A DNA stretch of 64,000 nt from Calliopsis andreniformis (lineage: Eukaryota; Arthropoda; Insecta; Hymenoptera; Andrenidae): the NCBI RefSeq assembly GCF_051401765.1, contig NW_027480542.1, positions 1,178,001 to 1,242,000 on the forward strand. Direction: 5' to 3'. A program made the position numbers and the translations under genes. The notes beneath the pieces were generated by a model. It was given only the letters and a program-made list of their open reading frames with translations, made no database searches and was not told the origin of the DNA. This document shows positions 12,528 to 22,570 of this stretch, one piece after another. How positions within the stretch are numbered: position 1 is the first letter of the stretch; each line of letters begins with the position of its first letter.

Positions 12528-12751
12528 GTCATTGTCTTAATATTATTATTCTACCTTCATTATTATATGATTTACATTTGTGTGTACCTAATTTTTAGCT
12601 TATGTACCTACTTGTATCTCTATTATCTCTACTCTTATCACTTACATTATTACTATTCTTATCACTATCTTTTATTAATACTATTACCACTATTTATCTT
12701 TCACTATTATTATTATTAATACTATCGTCAGTGTTTGTGTGTTGTTTTTTT
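12002..12751 (-). other. A1 spacer with TTA microsatellite
   Basis: No gene seen. It contains a (TTA)n-type microsatellite at about 12491-12527 and further TTA/ACT-rich sequence to about 12725. Confidence 0.6.
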
Positions 12752-14204
12752 TTACTCCATCACCTCCATTCCTCCTCCCTTTATTCTGTGCCTTCTTCGC
12801 CTCCTATGTAATAATACCGGCGATCCCTTTATCTCCCTCGCTCTCTCCTCTCTCCTCCCCCTGTTGTCCTCGTCCTCATTTTCCTCTTCCGAAATTTCCC
12901 CGAATAATTCCAATTCTAATTTCCTCCTTTCCTCCCATGTCCTTTTCCTTTTCAATCCCGTAACTCTTCCCTCTCCCTCTCCGACAGCCTCCCTTCTCAT
13001 TTCCACCTCTTCCCTATCCTCATTCCTCGTTGACGGCCCCGCCATTGCAGCGGCTGTGGCTGTATATATTTTTCTTGTTCCCGCTGCTGTTGCTGGTGCC
13101 GCTGTTCTTGTTTCTGTTTCTGTTACTGTTTTTGTTTTTGTTTCCGTTGTCGATGTTACTGTTGTCATCATTGTTGTTGTGGGTTTCCCTGTTCCTCTGT
13201 CTCTTGTTCTTTCTTCATCACACTTCCTCGCCAGTATAATCACCTCTCGCATTCCTCCCTTAGCTTCTTCCTTCCTCTCCTCTCCCTTTTCCGTCCTCCT
13301 CCCCTCTCCTTTTCCTATACCCCACTGAAATGACACGTTGGGATATATCTGTGTTAGGTTCCTAATCACCTCTTCCTTTCTTTTATCCTTATCCTTCCCT
13401 GCCATCCCCTTCTTGTCCTGCGCTTCCTTTTTCTCCACCTCCTGTCCCTTTCCCAACCATTCTCTTACCTTTCTTTCTTGTTTCATTCTAGATATCCCTA
13501 TCTGTCGCTTTTCCCATCTCGTCTCCCTTTCCTCAACTTCCCTCCTGTTCGCTCTCCCTTCCATTTCCCTTCCCTTTTTGCCCTTGTCCTCAATTCCTTT
13601 CTCTTTTCTCTCCTCCTGTTTACTCCCTGTTGCCTTATCTGCTTCTTTTCCTTTCTTCTCCCCGCTCGCTCCACTGCTTCTCCCTCCGGCCATCTTTCCC
13701 CCTCCTGTCCCCCACTGAGTCATCTGTCTCCATCCGTTTTCCCCCATCAATGAGATTTGGGAGAACTCTCTGTCCCCTACCGAACTTGAAATGCAGATTA
13801 TTTTACTACGCTTAACCCCTGTCTCTTCTTTCCTTGTTTCACCTTCCTGTTTTCTGCCTTGTGTTATTCTGCTCGCCCTTTCAAACATTAAAGTCGCCCC
13901 TATTCCTGATTCCTTTCCTTATCTCTACTCTGTTCCTATTTCCCTTCCTCTATTCGTTCCCTTCCTTGATCTCCATGTCCGTCCATGTCTGTGTTTCCTT
14001 CTCTTCGTACCTTCCTTCCACTTTCCTACCCCTTTCTATCACGTCCATTAGCCGCCTGTTACCTATGACTTCCTCTGCCGCCGCCTCTATATCCATTTCT
14101 ATCAACGCCCTCATCGCCTTCAGCAGCCTTTGCCTCGTCTTTCTCCTTATTATTGTCTCCCTCTGCTGCTGCTTTTCCTGCTCTTCCATTATTCCTTTCT
14201 CCAT
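12752..14204 (-). pseudogene. A1 upstream ORF, unrecognised charged protein
   Basis: Two open stretches in different frames: 84 codons from an ATG at 14204 (MEKGIMEEQEKQQQRETIIRR, then a helical region with EMDIEAAAEEVIGNRRLMDVIERG) and 378 codons at 13888-12752. The second is mostly Lys/Glu/Arg-rich but has a less biased middle (IRNLTQIYPNVSFQWGIG, then VIILARKCDEER), a Thr-rich run (TVTETETRT) and an acidic LELFGEISEEENEDED near its end. I do not recognise a family. Its place 5' of ORF1 makes it either an extra ORF of this large element or a diverged second gag. Two-ORF LOA elements normally have nothing here. Confidence 0.4.
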
Positions 14205-15334
14205 TCTAAAAATACAAAACTATAAAAATTACAAAAATACCAGAAATGCATGTGACACCTAAGTCTTAATCCTTTCTTCTCCTTTCCCTGCCTTTCCCAA
14301 CTCCCCCCTCGTATTACCCTGCCCCTTTTCGTTTGCTCCTATTCCTTACTATCTGTTTATTTATTACTTCATTCCTACCTTCCTCCCCTATGATATACCC
14401 CATACCTTCTCATTCATTTTTTCATTTACTTCCCTTATCCTTTTATATGTCCTCTTCGGGCACTCTTCCTCTTCCACACTACACTACACTATTTCTTGTA
14501 CACCATTTCCTTCTGTTCATCACACTCCTTGTTCACTATCACTATTTCTACTGAAAGCTTCTCAAACCTCTCCGCCCAACTCCTCATGCCCACACCTATC
14601 CCTGTCTCCTCACACACTCATGCACGATGCGCATGCGTCCGGCCGATCATATTTTAACATGAAGAGTGATTGTTCCCCATAACCTTACACGTATCCCTCG
14701 CATTTTTCGAAGAGGGCCCTCGCCCTGATGACCCGTCACGCAGGCGGGCGCGCCTCAATCCCCGTGTTGCGAGAAAGACGAAGGGGAAGAAGAAGTCGAA
14801 GAAGACGGCAAAGTAGGAGAAGACGAAGAAGAAGAGGAAGCATGAAAAATAACGATGGGCCTCAGTAGGCGTAAAATCACCCGCCGCGTGACTCTATCCC
14901 GTTAGTCGCCTAATTTCCCCGACTACCTGCGCCGATACCGCCCGCTCATCCAAAACAGCTGTCCCCTACAATGCTTATGTATTTTTTTTTTTACAACTAT
15001 CCTTCATTCGGGCTAAGAGAGTTTATCGCTCCACCAATAAAGAGATAAATAAACAAACGAAGGAACTCAGCGATCACGCTGTTTACTCCTCGCGTCGTCC
15101 AATTTCCCGTGTTATTACTATCCGCCCGCCTCACTCGACCGATACGTTTCGTCCCTACGATCGCCTTCGCGCCTGTTAAGTGCTCCTCGGGAACACTACC
15201 TCGTGCCTCTTCCTCCGCAGTCCGTAGATCCAAGTGATCCCAACTCTCGTCACGGAGGCGAGATTTTCCCCGCCCCGTAAAATAAAGGAGAGACTCTACT
15301 CTATCTTCTCACAATGCAAGAATATAACTGTATA
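14205..15334 (-). other. Probable 5' region of A1, left part
   Basis: No gene seen. It changes from pyrimidine-rich to mixed sequence with GC-rich blocks and a GAAGAAG-rich purine run at 14775-14840. Whether it is the 5' UTR of A1 or unrelated DNA cannot be decided from one copy. Confidence 0.35.
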
Positions 15335-16455
15335 CAGGGTGTAACAAAAATGTCGCAGTTCCTTAAAAGGGGTGATTCAGGAGGCGATTTGAAACAACTT
15401 TTTCCTTAGCGAAAATGTAAGATGAGGCTTCGTTAACGAGTTATTAATGAAAAACACCGGCCAATGAGAGCACGAGTTTGCCGTCCGAGCGACTGCGGTA
15501 GCGTTGGGTACGCGCTGGGCGCTACGGTTGTACTCCGAACAAGAAAGTCGGCATGCGTCGAAGGAAATAGCATTCGTATGAAAATATTTACATAACGTAT
15601 AAACGAAAAAGCAATGCAACAAAAGAAATGAACGGAGACTTGGAGAATTAACGTTGAAGATAGAAACGTTGAAAGTAGTCTGCGTTAGATTTACAAATTA
15701 ATAATCATTAATGAATTAAATGCAATTCATCTGTAGTTTGTAAATCTGTGTCACTGGGTCACTGTACCGATACTGGTCATCGACCGTCGAAATGGTTTAT
15801 GGTAGGGTAGAATTTTTCCAAAGAACCTTCTTGTACCCCCCACGCAGTTTAAGCACCTCCGACCTTCCTTGTTCGGACACTCCGAGATCATGTCTCCTTC
15901 GAAACCAAAGCAATAAAGCCATAAATTACCTAAACGCGTGCCCTAGCATAAACCATTTCGACGGTCGATGACCAGGATTGGTACAGTGACCCAGTGACAC
16001 AGGTTTATAAACTACAGGTGAAGTTTGTTCTCTTCTTCCTTTATTTTTCGTTGTATTGCTTTTTCGTTTATACGTTATGCGAATAAGAAATTTACATATT
16101 CGTGTTTTTACGTTGCACGTAGTTTTCCTCGATTTTAAGTAATTATTCACTTCAAATGATACACAAAAAAAGGACTCGGTATTATTTATTATGTCGCTTT
16201 CAGTTTTCATACTAATGCTATTTTCTTCGATGTATGACGACTTTCTTGTTCGGAGTACAACCGTAGCATCTAGCGCGCGTGCCCAACGCTACCGCGGTCG
16301 CTCGGGCGGCAAACTCGCGCTCTCATTGGCCGGTGTTTTTCGTTAATAACTCGTTAACGATGCCTCATCTTACATTTTCGCTAAGGAAAAAGTTGTTTCA
16401 AATCACCCCCTGAATCACCCCTTTTAAGGAACTGCGACATTTTTGTTACACCCTG
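15335..16455. mobile_element. Non-autonomous TIR element, 1121 bp, with a second inverted repeat inside
   Basis: Terminal inverted repeats of roughly 250 bp run from CAGGGTGTAACAAAAATG at 15335 to the complement ending CACCCTG at 16455, flanked by TA (TATA-like context) on both sides. A TA duplication suggests Tc1/mariner-like mobilisation. No transposase is present. A second pair of inverted arms of about 75 bp (about 15727-15800 and 15944-16021, containing GTGTCACTGGGTCACTGTACC-type sequence) sits in the middle, possibly a nested MITE. Confidence 0.8.
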
Positions 16456-17482
16456 TATATATGTTAAAGATTTCTCTACGTATGTCGTGCAAAGTTTCGC
16501 GTGTTCGTGGAATCGTTTTCGGGGCAGCGCCCTATCTTTCTCACCAGTTTGGCAGCGTAGTATAGGCGCCACCCGTCCGACGTTCCACGATTCTTGTCTC
16601 TAGCTTTCGATTGCAAAGTTTTAACTACAATTTCCCCCCGTCGCCTGAGAAGAAGATGATTGCACGCACTTCTTAAATTTACCCGCGGCCTGTTCAGGAG
16701 ACTCGAGTTTCACACACCAAATATCCCACGAGCCAGTCTGATAAACCTCTATTGTGTCTCGTTCTTCCATTTCGGGATGTTAAAAGTGGACGAGTCGTTG
16801 AAGACTTCCCTTCCCTGGCTCGCGGATAGTTTCGAGGCGCTTTCTCGAGGCTCCCTTGACGCTCGCTCTCCCGGTGAGAGTTTCACGTCCACAGACTTTT
16901 CGATCTCGCAAGGGCAGATATTCGTTCTTCCGACTGGACCGTTCGTTAGGGATCCTTGTACGATCCAACTCGGTCCTAAGCGAGTGCATGAGCATTGATC
17001 GCACTGATCCCCCTGGATCGGCGGGCTCGAGTGTACGGGTGTCGCGGATCTCCTCGGTCGCGGCCCTGTCGCCCGCGCCTCGCCGAAGGGCTAACTCCAC
17101 CTTCGGGCGCGAGAGCCGTGGAGGACGGCTCTCCTGTAAGGCTGTGCCCTTTGTACGTGGTATGCTAGAGTGCCTACCTTCTTCTGGCTGCGGCTTTCCT
17201 CCGACCGTCGAACGCGTGGTCTCCGCACGGGCACTGCAACGAAGAGCGAAGGTTTCTGTTTGGCGCGATAGCGTTCAGATCACTTAAAACTAGCTAGTGT
17301 CTGATGATCGGCAATTGTCACTAAAACTACAACGACACTGAAGCTCGCACTAAAGTTCGCGTGGTACTTCGCGTGGTAGTCGCACGGTGGTCGTTAAACA
17401 ATGAAGCTCGCGTGGTACTTCGCGTGGTATTCGAACGGTGATCGCTATGGTGTGCTCTGAGGCTGAAGGTCTGCGTCGCACT
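16456..17482 (-). other. Probable 5' end region of A1
   Basis: No convincing gene. Moderately GC-rich unique sequence; the 143-codon + strand ORF at 16856-17287 looks like chance. A direct repeat of about 60 bp built on GAAGCTCGC...GTGGTACTTCGCGTGGTA occurs at about 17341 and again at 17404, within 130 bp of the telomeric junction. It could be part of an internal promoter, which is inference only. Confidence 0.4.
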
Positions 17483-17505
17483 CTAACCCAGACCTAACCC
17501 AGACC
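17483..17505 (-). repeat. Telomeric repeat array between A1 and A2
   Basis: Just over two head-to-tail units of CCCAGACCTAA on + (minus TTAGGTCTGGG), exactly 11 bp apart. This is the clearest tandem instance in the window and it defines the unit. It lies between the inferred 5' end of A1 and the 3' end of A2. Confidence 0.85.
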
Positions 17506-17532
17506 TATGCGATTTATGCGATTTATGCGAAT
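17506..17532 (-). repeat. 3'-terminal 9-bp tandem repeats of A2
   Basis: Three copies of TATGCGATT (the last is TATGCGAAT). The 9-bp period matches A1, but the unit sequence differs. Confidence 0.75.
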
Positions 17533-19580
17533 GTGTAACGGGGGGAGTGGTCACCGGTGTGACTCCCAGGCCACTATCAGACTTGCTACGTCCGACTTCG
17601 AGGTGGCGATAACCCGTTCCTACCCTCGTTCCCCAGCCTCCAAATCACCCCTGTTTTACTGGCCCGAGCCTATGCAGGGTGTGCCTTTGGCCGGAGGTAC
17701 GTCTTCATCGTAGCCGTGCCATGATTCCTCCCTAGTCGTAGCTACATGGTTTAAGACGTTGGGCCAAACGACTCCTCCGACGCGACGATTACTGCGAAGG
17801 AATCGGACTCGACTCTCGCCGAATCGCTGCGAATTTATCCCTGATCATGAGATCTCCCTAAGCCTGGTACAAATTCCCTTCGCGACCTAGGACCAGCTAT
17901 CCTGGTACCTGCCCCCCCCCCCCCCCCCCCCTCTCCTGGCTAATCTTCCCCCCTACCCTCTCCGTTGTCGAGCCAGCTGAGTTTCACCGAAATTGTCTCA
18001 TCGATCGGTTGACTGTGCGTCTTTCGATCGAGCTATCGACAACATCAGTTTCATCAGTGTTTTTGATGTGTCTCTTTTTCCCAAACTCTACCCTCCATCC
18101 CCCCCATTATGCCCAGAGACGCTGAAAGCTCCCCCTCTCCCTTGTGACGTTTGCTCAAATCTATGATCCCCTTTCCCCCGATTTCTAAACCCCCCACCCA
18201 CCACCTTCCTTCCCCTCGCGTGATTTTATCCCTTATGGTCTAGGCCTCTCCCTTTTCCCTACCTATTCATCGGAGACCTCTGATCTCAAAATTTCGCAGC
18301 TCAGTATTTAGATCATTATAGTGCTGAGATAGGGTGTGAACCTTCCCTTCTCCGGCCTCTGTACTTCTTCCATCTTTCAGGAAGGCACGTTTTAGATCCC
18401 CATATCCTTTCGGATAGGTATTTCGAGTCAGACTCACTGTTCGACAGTTTGCCCTCCTCATTTCTCGTATCTAAGATGTATAGCGTTCGGTGAGATAGAG
18501 ACAGGATTCTTTTTCAGAAAGGAAGACGTTTCGCCCCTATGTTCCAAGGAACTATGGCACAAGACGTCTTCGAGAATTTGGAACCTCCCCTGCTCCTATG
18601 TTTCACCTTTCACAGTTAACTATGGAGCAGGCGATTTGCAGGATTCGAGAGTCGCCTAATATCTATGCTCTGCCATACAAGGTTCGCTATGAAGTTAGAC
18701 TATCTCGGTGTGAATAGAAGCACTCGACTACTCCTTGTCCTTTTTATGACATATCAGTTTCGTCTATGAATTTTAGCGGTGACGGGTATTCCCTCCATCC
18801 CCCTGCTATACATCTTTTCGTTCTTCTTTTCTTTTTTTTTCCCAGCTATGTATCTATCTCTGTATATTCGTAATTCCCTAGCAAATATCTTTCTCCTTCT
18901 TTTTTCTTCTCTTTTTTTTTTTTCTTTTTTTTGTCCTTTTCCCCTTACCTTAAACTAATCAGGGTATGTTCGCATTTGTTGATAGTCTCATATTTTCAAT
19001 TATGGTTGTATTTCTTTATTTCCTACTTTACAGTTACACGGTTATTTTATTCGCAGGTATGTTTATGTTTTAAGAAGGCCTTAATGTATATAATTACATT
19101 TTCCTTATGCATACTTATTCTATCTTATTAGTTGTCTTTCTCTTATTCCTTCTCTACATTCATAAAATTTTTTTTTCTTTTTTACATCTATCGACGCTAC
19201 ATAATTATCTTTACTTTACATACATCTATCAATTGTATCAGTTATTCTTTCGTTTTTTTTTTTTTCATCTTAGTTTATCCTAATTATAATCTATTGCTGA
19301 CATTCCTTTATTCTATCTCTCTTGCATGTTATGCCATCAGATTTTCCTTTGCTTATGTATATTTCCGCGCTTGTCTATATTAAGTTAAGTCGCTTACTTC
19401 TATTCATTGCTACACAATAATTAAAGGGAGTTTTTCTGTTTACAAATAACATTTACATTATGCTGCCTCTTTATTATTAAAAAGAAAGAAAGGAATTTTT
19501 CCTTGATCATCCGCTCATCATTTTTACATCTTATTCGTTTGGTATTCCTGTAACTTATGCTTTTAACTTAAAAATTTTGA

Positions 19581-19611
<31 letters not shown>

Positions 19612-20401
19612 CCCTATCATTCTAATCTTAAACTATATGTATCCTTACTTATTTTTTTCATGGTTACAATGTGTTCTTCCCCCTTTCTTTCTTGTCTTGT
19701 TATTCCGCAATGTTCTCTGACTATGCTACTTTTATTCTATATAATCCTTATTTCTATATACATATATACATTCGCTTGTGTGTTGCTCTTCATATTTTTT
19801 TTTCTCCCTGTCTCTCCGTCCTTCATGTTCTTATCCCTGATTGTGCATTCTTCCTTTCCTTCTGCCTTCTTCTGCTCCTGTCCCTTTTGTGTTCATCTCC
19901 CTATATGTTGGTTCCTTTCCAGCTTCCCTTGTCACTCCCTTGTTCCTTCTGTGCTGCAAAATTCAAAAAGGTATTTGTAACTACGTTCGCTTAGTCCATT
20001 TCTCCTCTCCCTTCAGTTTCTGTAGATGATTCGTGTGTTTTTTTTCCTATCTTTCTCACCATTAACTTACTTATTTATTTATGTTGCAACGGGGGCCCCG
20101 ACCTCGCCCCCGTCCGTGAGTCCCCCCAGGCTTCCTTGACCCTACCATCCCGACGGATGGTCTGAACATAATGAAGGCCTTCGGTGGACGAAAACCATCA
20201 CCCAGTTGGACTCTCCGAGGGTTTTCTTACCTTAGGGATTAATCCGGTTACTTCCACAGATTAATCCCCATTCCTGCTCCTTCCCTGTCCCGTTCCGATT
20301 CCTCTTCCGATTTCCTTCTTTTCTTGCTTCTGCTTCATGTTTCCTTGGTCTTCATTCTGAAATCAAACTCCCCACCTTTTCCATTAATATTCTGTTATCT
20401 C
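17533..20401 (-). other. A2 3' UTR, terminal part, with poly(C) tracts
   Basis: No gene. Positions 17533-18840 match 1300-2650 of A1; 18840-20090 is T/C-rich on +. Uninterrupted C runs lie at 17912-17931 (20) and 19581-19609 (29), which are G runs on the sense strand. The distal hairpin module is at 20091-20217. Confidence 0.65.
20091..20217 (-). promoter_or_regulatory. 3'-UTR double-hairpin module, A2 distal copy
   Basis: Stem 2 at 20144-20161 is ACCATCC/GGATGGT. Relative to the A1 copy a T-A pair is replaced by C-G, so pairing is kept by a compensatory change. Stem 1 is degraded here. Confidence 0.65.
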
Positions 20402-21800
20402 TGTTAGAATCGCTTAAAGGAAGTGATCTAACTGGGGTCCGGGCAAGGTGATACTGAGGGTATAGAAAGAAACAAATACACTCGATTAAATTTGAGTCGG
20501 CCCTTACAACGGCTTATATACGACGTTTATTAATGTTAATCAATTTGTCGTGGGGGCTGGGGGCTCCTCTGGTCCTCGGCGGCTTTAATGGTTGGCGGTG
20601 GATCGGAGGGCCTGGTCCTTTGACGCCGGTCAGCGACGCTGGCGTCTAGAAAAGAAAATAGCGGCAGAACCGCGACGGTAAGCGAGAGTGTAAGTCAAGC
20701 TATACCGAATATTCCCGACTCCTGGCTGTGACAACAAGCCTGTATGGAGGAGATAGCAATACCTTGCCTGTAACGCGAAGGTAAAGCAGGGGACTGTATG
20801 ATCGACTTTCCTTTACAATTAAAGGGATCGTCGACCGGTGAGTGCGTAGACAGGAGAAACCTCTTCTCTGCGTCTTATGCACCTTTTAAAGCGGTGCACG
20901 TCGGTTGAATCCCTGCGAGAGCAGAGATTCGCGAGCGTTGAAATGCACTGTCCCTAGCTGGTGCTAGGCTCAGAGGCAGGTAACGGCCAGAGTCTCTACG
21001 ACACCGTTCACCGTGTTCATCTATTCGTCACACGGGGGTTGCTTCTAAACGGGTAGTAAAGCGCGAGTAACGCAGAGGTGATAAGCACTTACGTTTACTC
21101 TATCTGGATTTACCCGTCAAACAATGCTCCTGAGCAGTGGGCTCGATGCTCTTCCGACGATAAGCAAACTCAGAAAATCGTGAAAATCACCGATTCCAAG
21201 AATGCATTCAATCGTTACAGTAATCTCCTTTTTGCAGGCTGATTCGTCTGTCGCACGTATAATACGTGTTAACCGAACAGACGAATAGATTAAGCCGCAA
21301 GAGAAAATCGTTCGATTAGCGAGGACTTCGCTCTTCGAGTGCTTCGAGCTTGTTGGAGAAATCAAGAAGCTTTATTCGAAGTAATCTCGAAATGGCTATA
21401 CTTCTGCTAATCGAACTGTTCCCTGTCAAAGACTGGAACAAGACTGACTGCGAGACTAGCGCGTGTCTCCGCGAATGCGCGGAATACGCTAATTAGCCGC
21501 TACGCGGCGCTCGCTAATCATACTGTGTCCTTTTCTAATATTCGACGATTTTCTCTCTCTTTCTTTCAGGCTCCTACTTGACGTCGGGCCTGAAATTCGA
21601 ACAGCTGACACAGGTCGTTCACCTGTTCGAGTTCAACTGTAATTATCTAAAAACGAGTCCTTCGTCAAATTCACCGTGTTTGTTATTAGCGACACTGAGT
21701 CTCCAACCGAAGGCGACGTTCGGTTGAGCACGTAGATTAACTTACAACGGTTTTTCGGGAACGAGATAGATTTCTCATTATATTAACGCTTTTTTAAACA
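20402..21800 (-). mobile_element. Solo LTR, family LTR-B, copy 1 (1399 bp)
   Basis: Begins TGTTAGAATCGC and ends TTTTTAAACA on +, flanked by the 5-bp duplication ATCTC (20397-20401 and 21801-21805). A minus-strand AATAAA at 20526-20531 suggests minus orientation. It is similar over its length to 32343-33768 and to the start at 63694. No internal coding region is attached. It lies between the two hairpin modules of A2. Confidence 0.9.
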
Positions 21801-22570
21801 ATCTCCGATCTGTACCCTTCACCATCCCCTTGACCCTGTATTTTGTTATTATTTGCTAATTAGTTATGTTTTTGATTAAATACTACTTTCCCCTCCCCTT
21901 CCCAATTCTTTATTGTTTTCATACACATTTTTTAAAAGTAATAATTTTCTCGTGATAGGGCAGATTTTTCTGCATCATCCGGCATTATTTACAGGCATTT
22001 GATTATCTTTGATCTACTATCATTCTTCTTGTTTCTGGTGTTATTCCTTTTGCTTCCTCTCCTTCTCCTCTCTTCGTCTCCCTTTCTCCATCCTGCGTTC
22101 CTCCCCGTTCCTTGTATGTATCTCTCCTCCTTCCTTCCCCCTGATCCCGCTTCCTCCGTTCCCCTTGCCTTCTCTTTTCTTCTCTCTCCGCTTCCTTTGT
22201 ATTCCTGTAAAGAGACTAACTTTCTTCCTTTTATTCGTGACTATTATGTTGCCTCTCTCTTTTCCCCTCTCTTGTTTCCCCTTGTGCCTTCCTGACTCCT
22301 TATCACCCTTCATTCCTTCTTGCCTCATATTCCCTCCTGTTCTTCTGGCTTCCTTCCTGCGTTCCCTGTTATGAAAACATCATTGACGTATTAGCTCATT
22401 TTCCTTACAAGTTATGATGAGGGCCGCGACCTCGCCCCCACCCGTGAGTCCCTCCAGGATCAATTTGATCCTATCATCCTTTCGGATGATCTTCTGTCAG
22501 TGAAGGCCTGTGTTCTTTCACAGGTCCCCACCTCCACGGACTCTCCGTATTTATCCTTGTCTATTGAAAG
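21801..22570 (-). other. A2 3' UTR, ORF-proximal part
   Basis: No gene. Pyrimidine-rich on +, with the proximal hairpin module at 22420-22550, ending at the ORF2 stop. Confidence 0.6.
22420..22550 (-). promoter_or_regulatory. 3'-UTR double-hairpin module, A2 proximal copy
   Basis: Stem 1 at 22456-22472 has a 5-nt loop. Stem 2 at 22473-22490 is ATCATCC/GGATGAT with a sense-strand GAAA (GNRA-type) tetraloop in place of the UUCG seen at 4751-4768. Confidence 0.75.

Larger units (their letters stand above)
1273..17482 (-). mobile_element. A1: very long LOA-like non-LTR retrotransposon with nested insertions
   Basis: Sense order on minus: 5' region (17482-14205), an unusual upstream ORF, ORF1, ORF2 (endonuclease, RT, RNase H, CCHC), a long 3' UTR with two copies of a hairpin module, and a terminal 9-bp tandem repeat abutting telomeric DNA. 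The RT reads like the LOA/Bilbo/Loner group (FIPKPGK, RPISLTSFLLKMLERLVDRY, VDIEGAFNQTS) and RNase H supports that. Three later insertions are nested inside: a palindromic element (2940-4022), a solo LTR (8883-9739) and a TIR element (15335-16455). Without them the element would be about 13 kb, far longer than usual LOA elements of roughly 5-8 kb. The 3' end is well supported because A2 has the same end. The 5' end is inferred from contact with telomeric DNA at 17483 and is less certain. Confidence 0.7.

Noticed and set aside
16856..17287. 143-codon + strand ORF in the region 5' of A1
   Set aside because: No recognisable domain, no start context and an Arg/Ser-rich composition expected by chance in GC-rich DNA.
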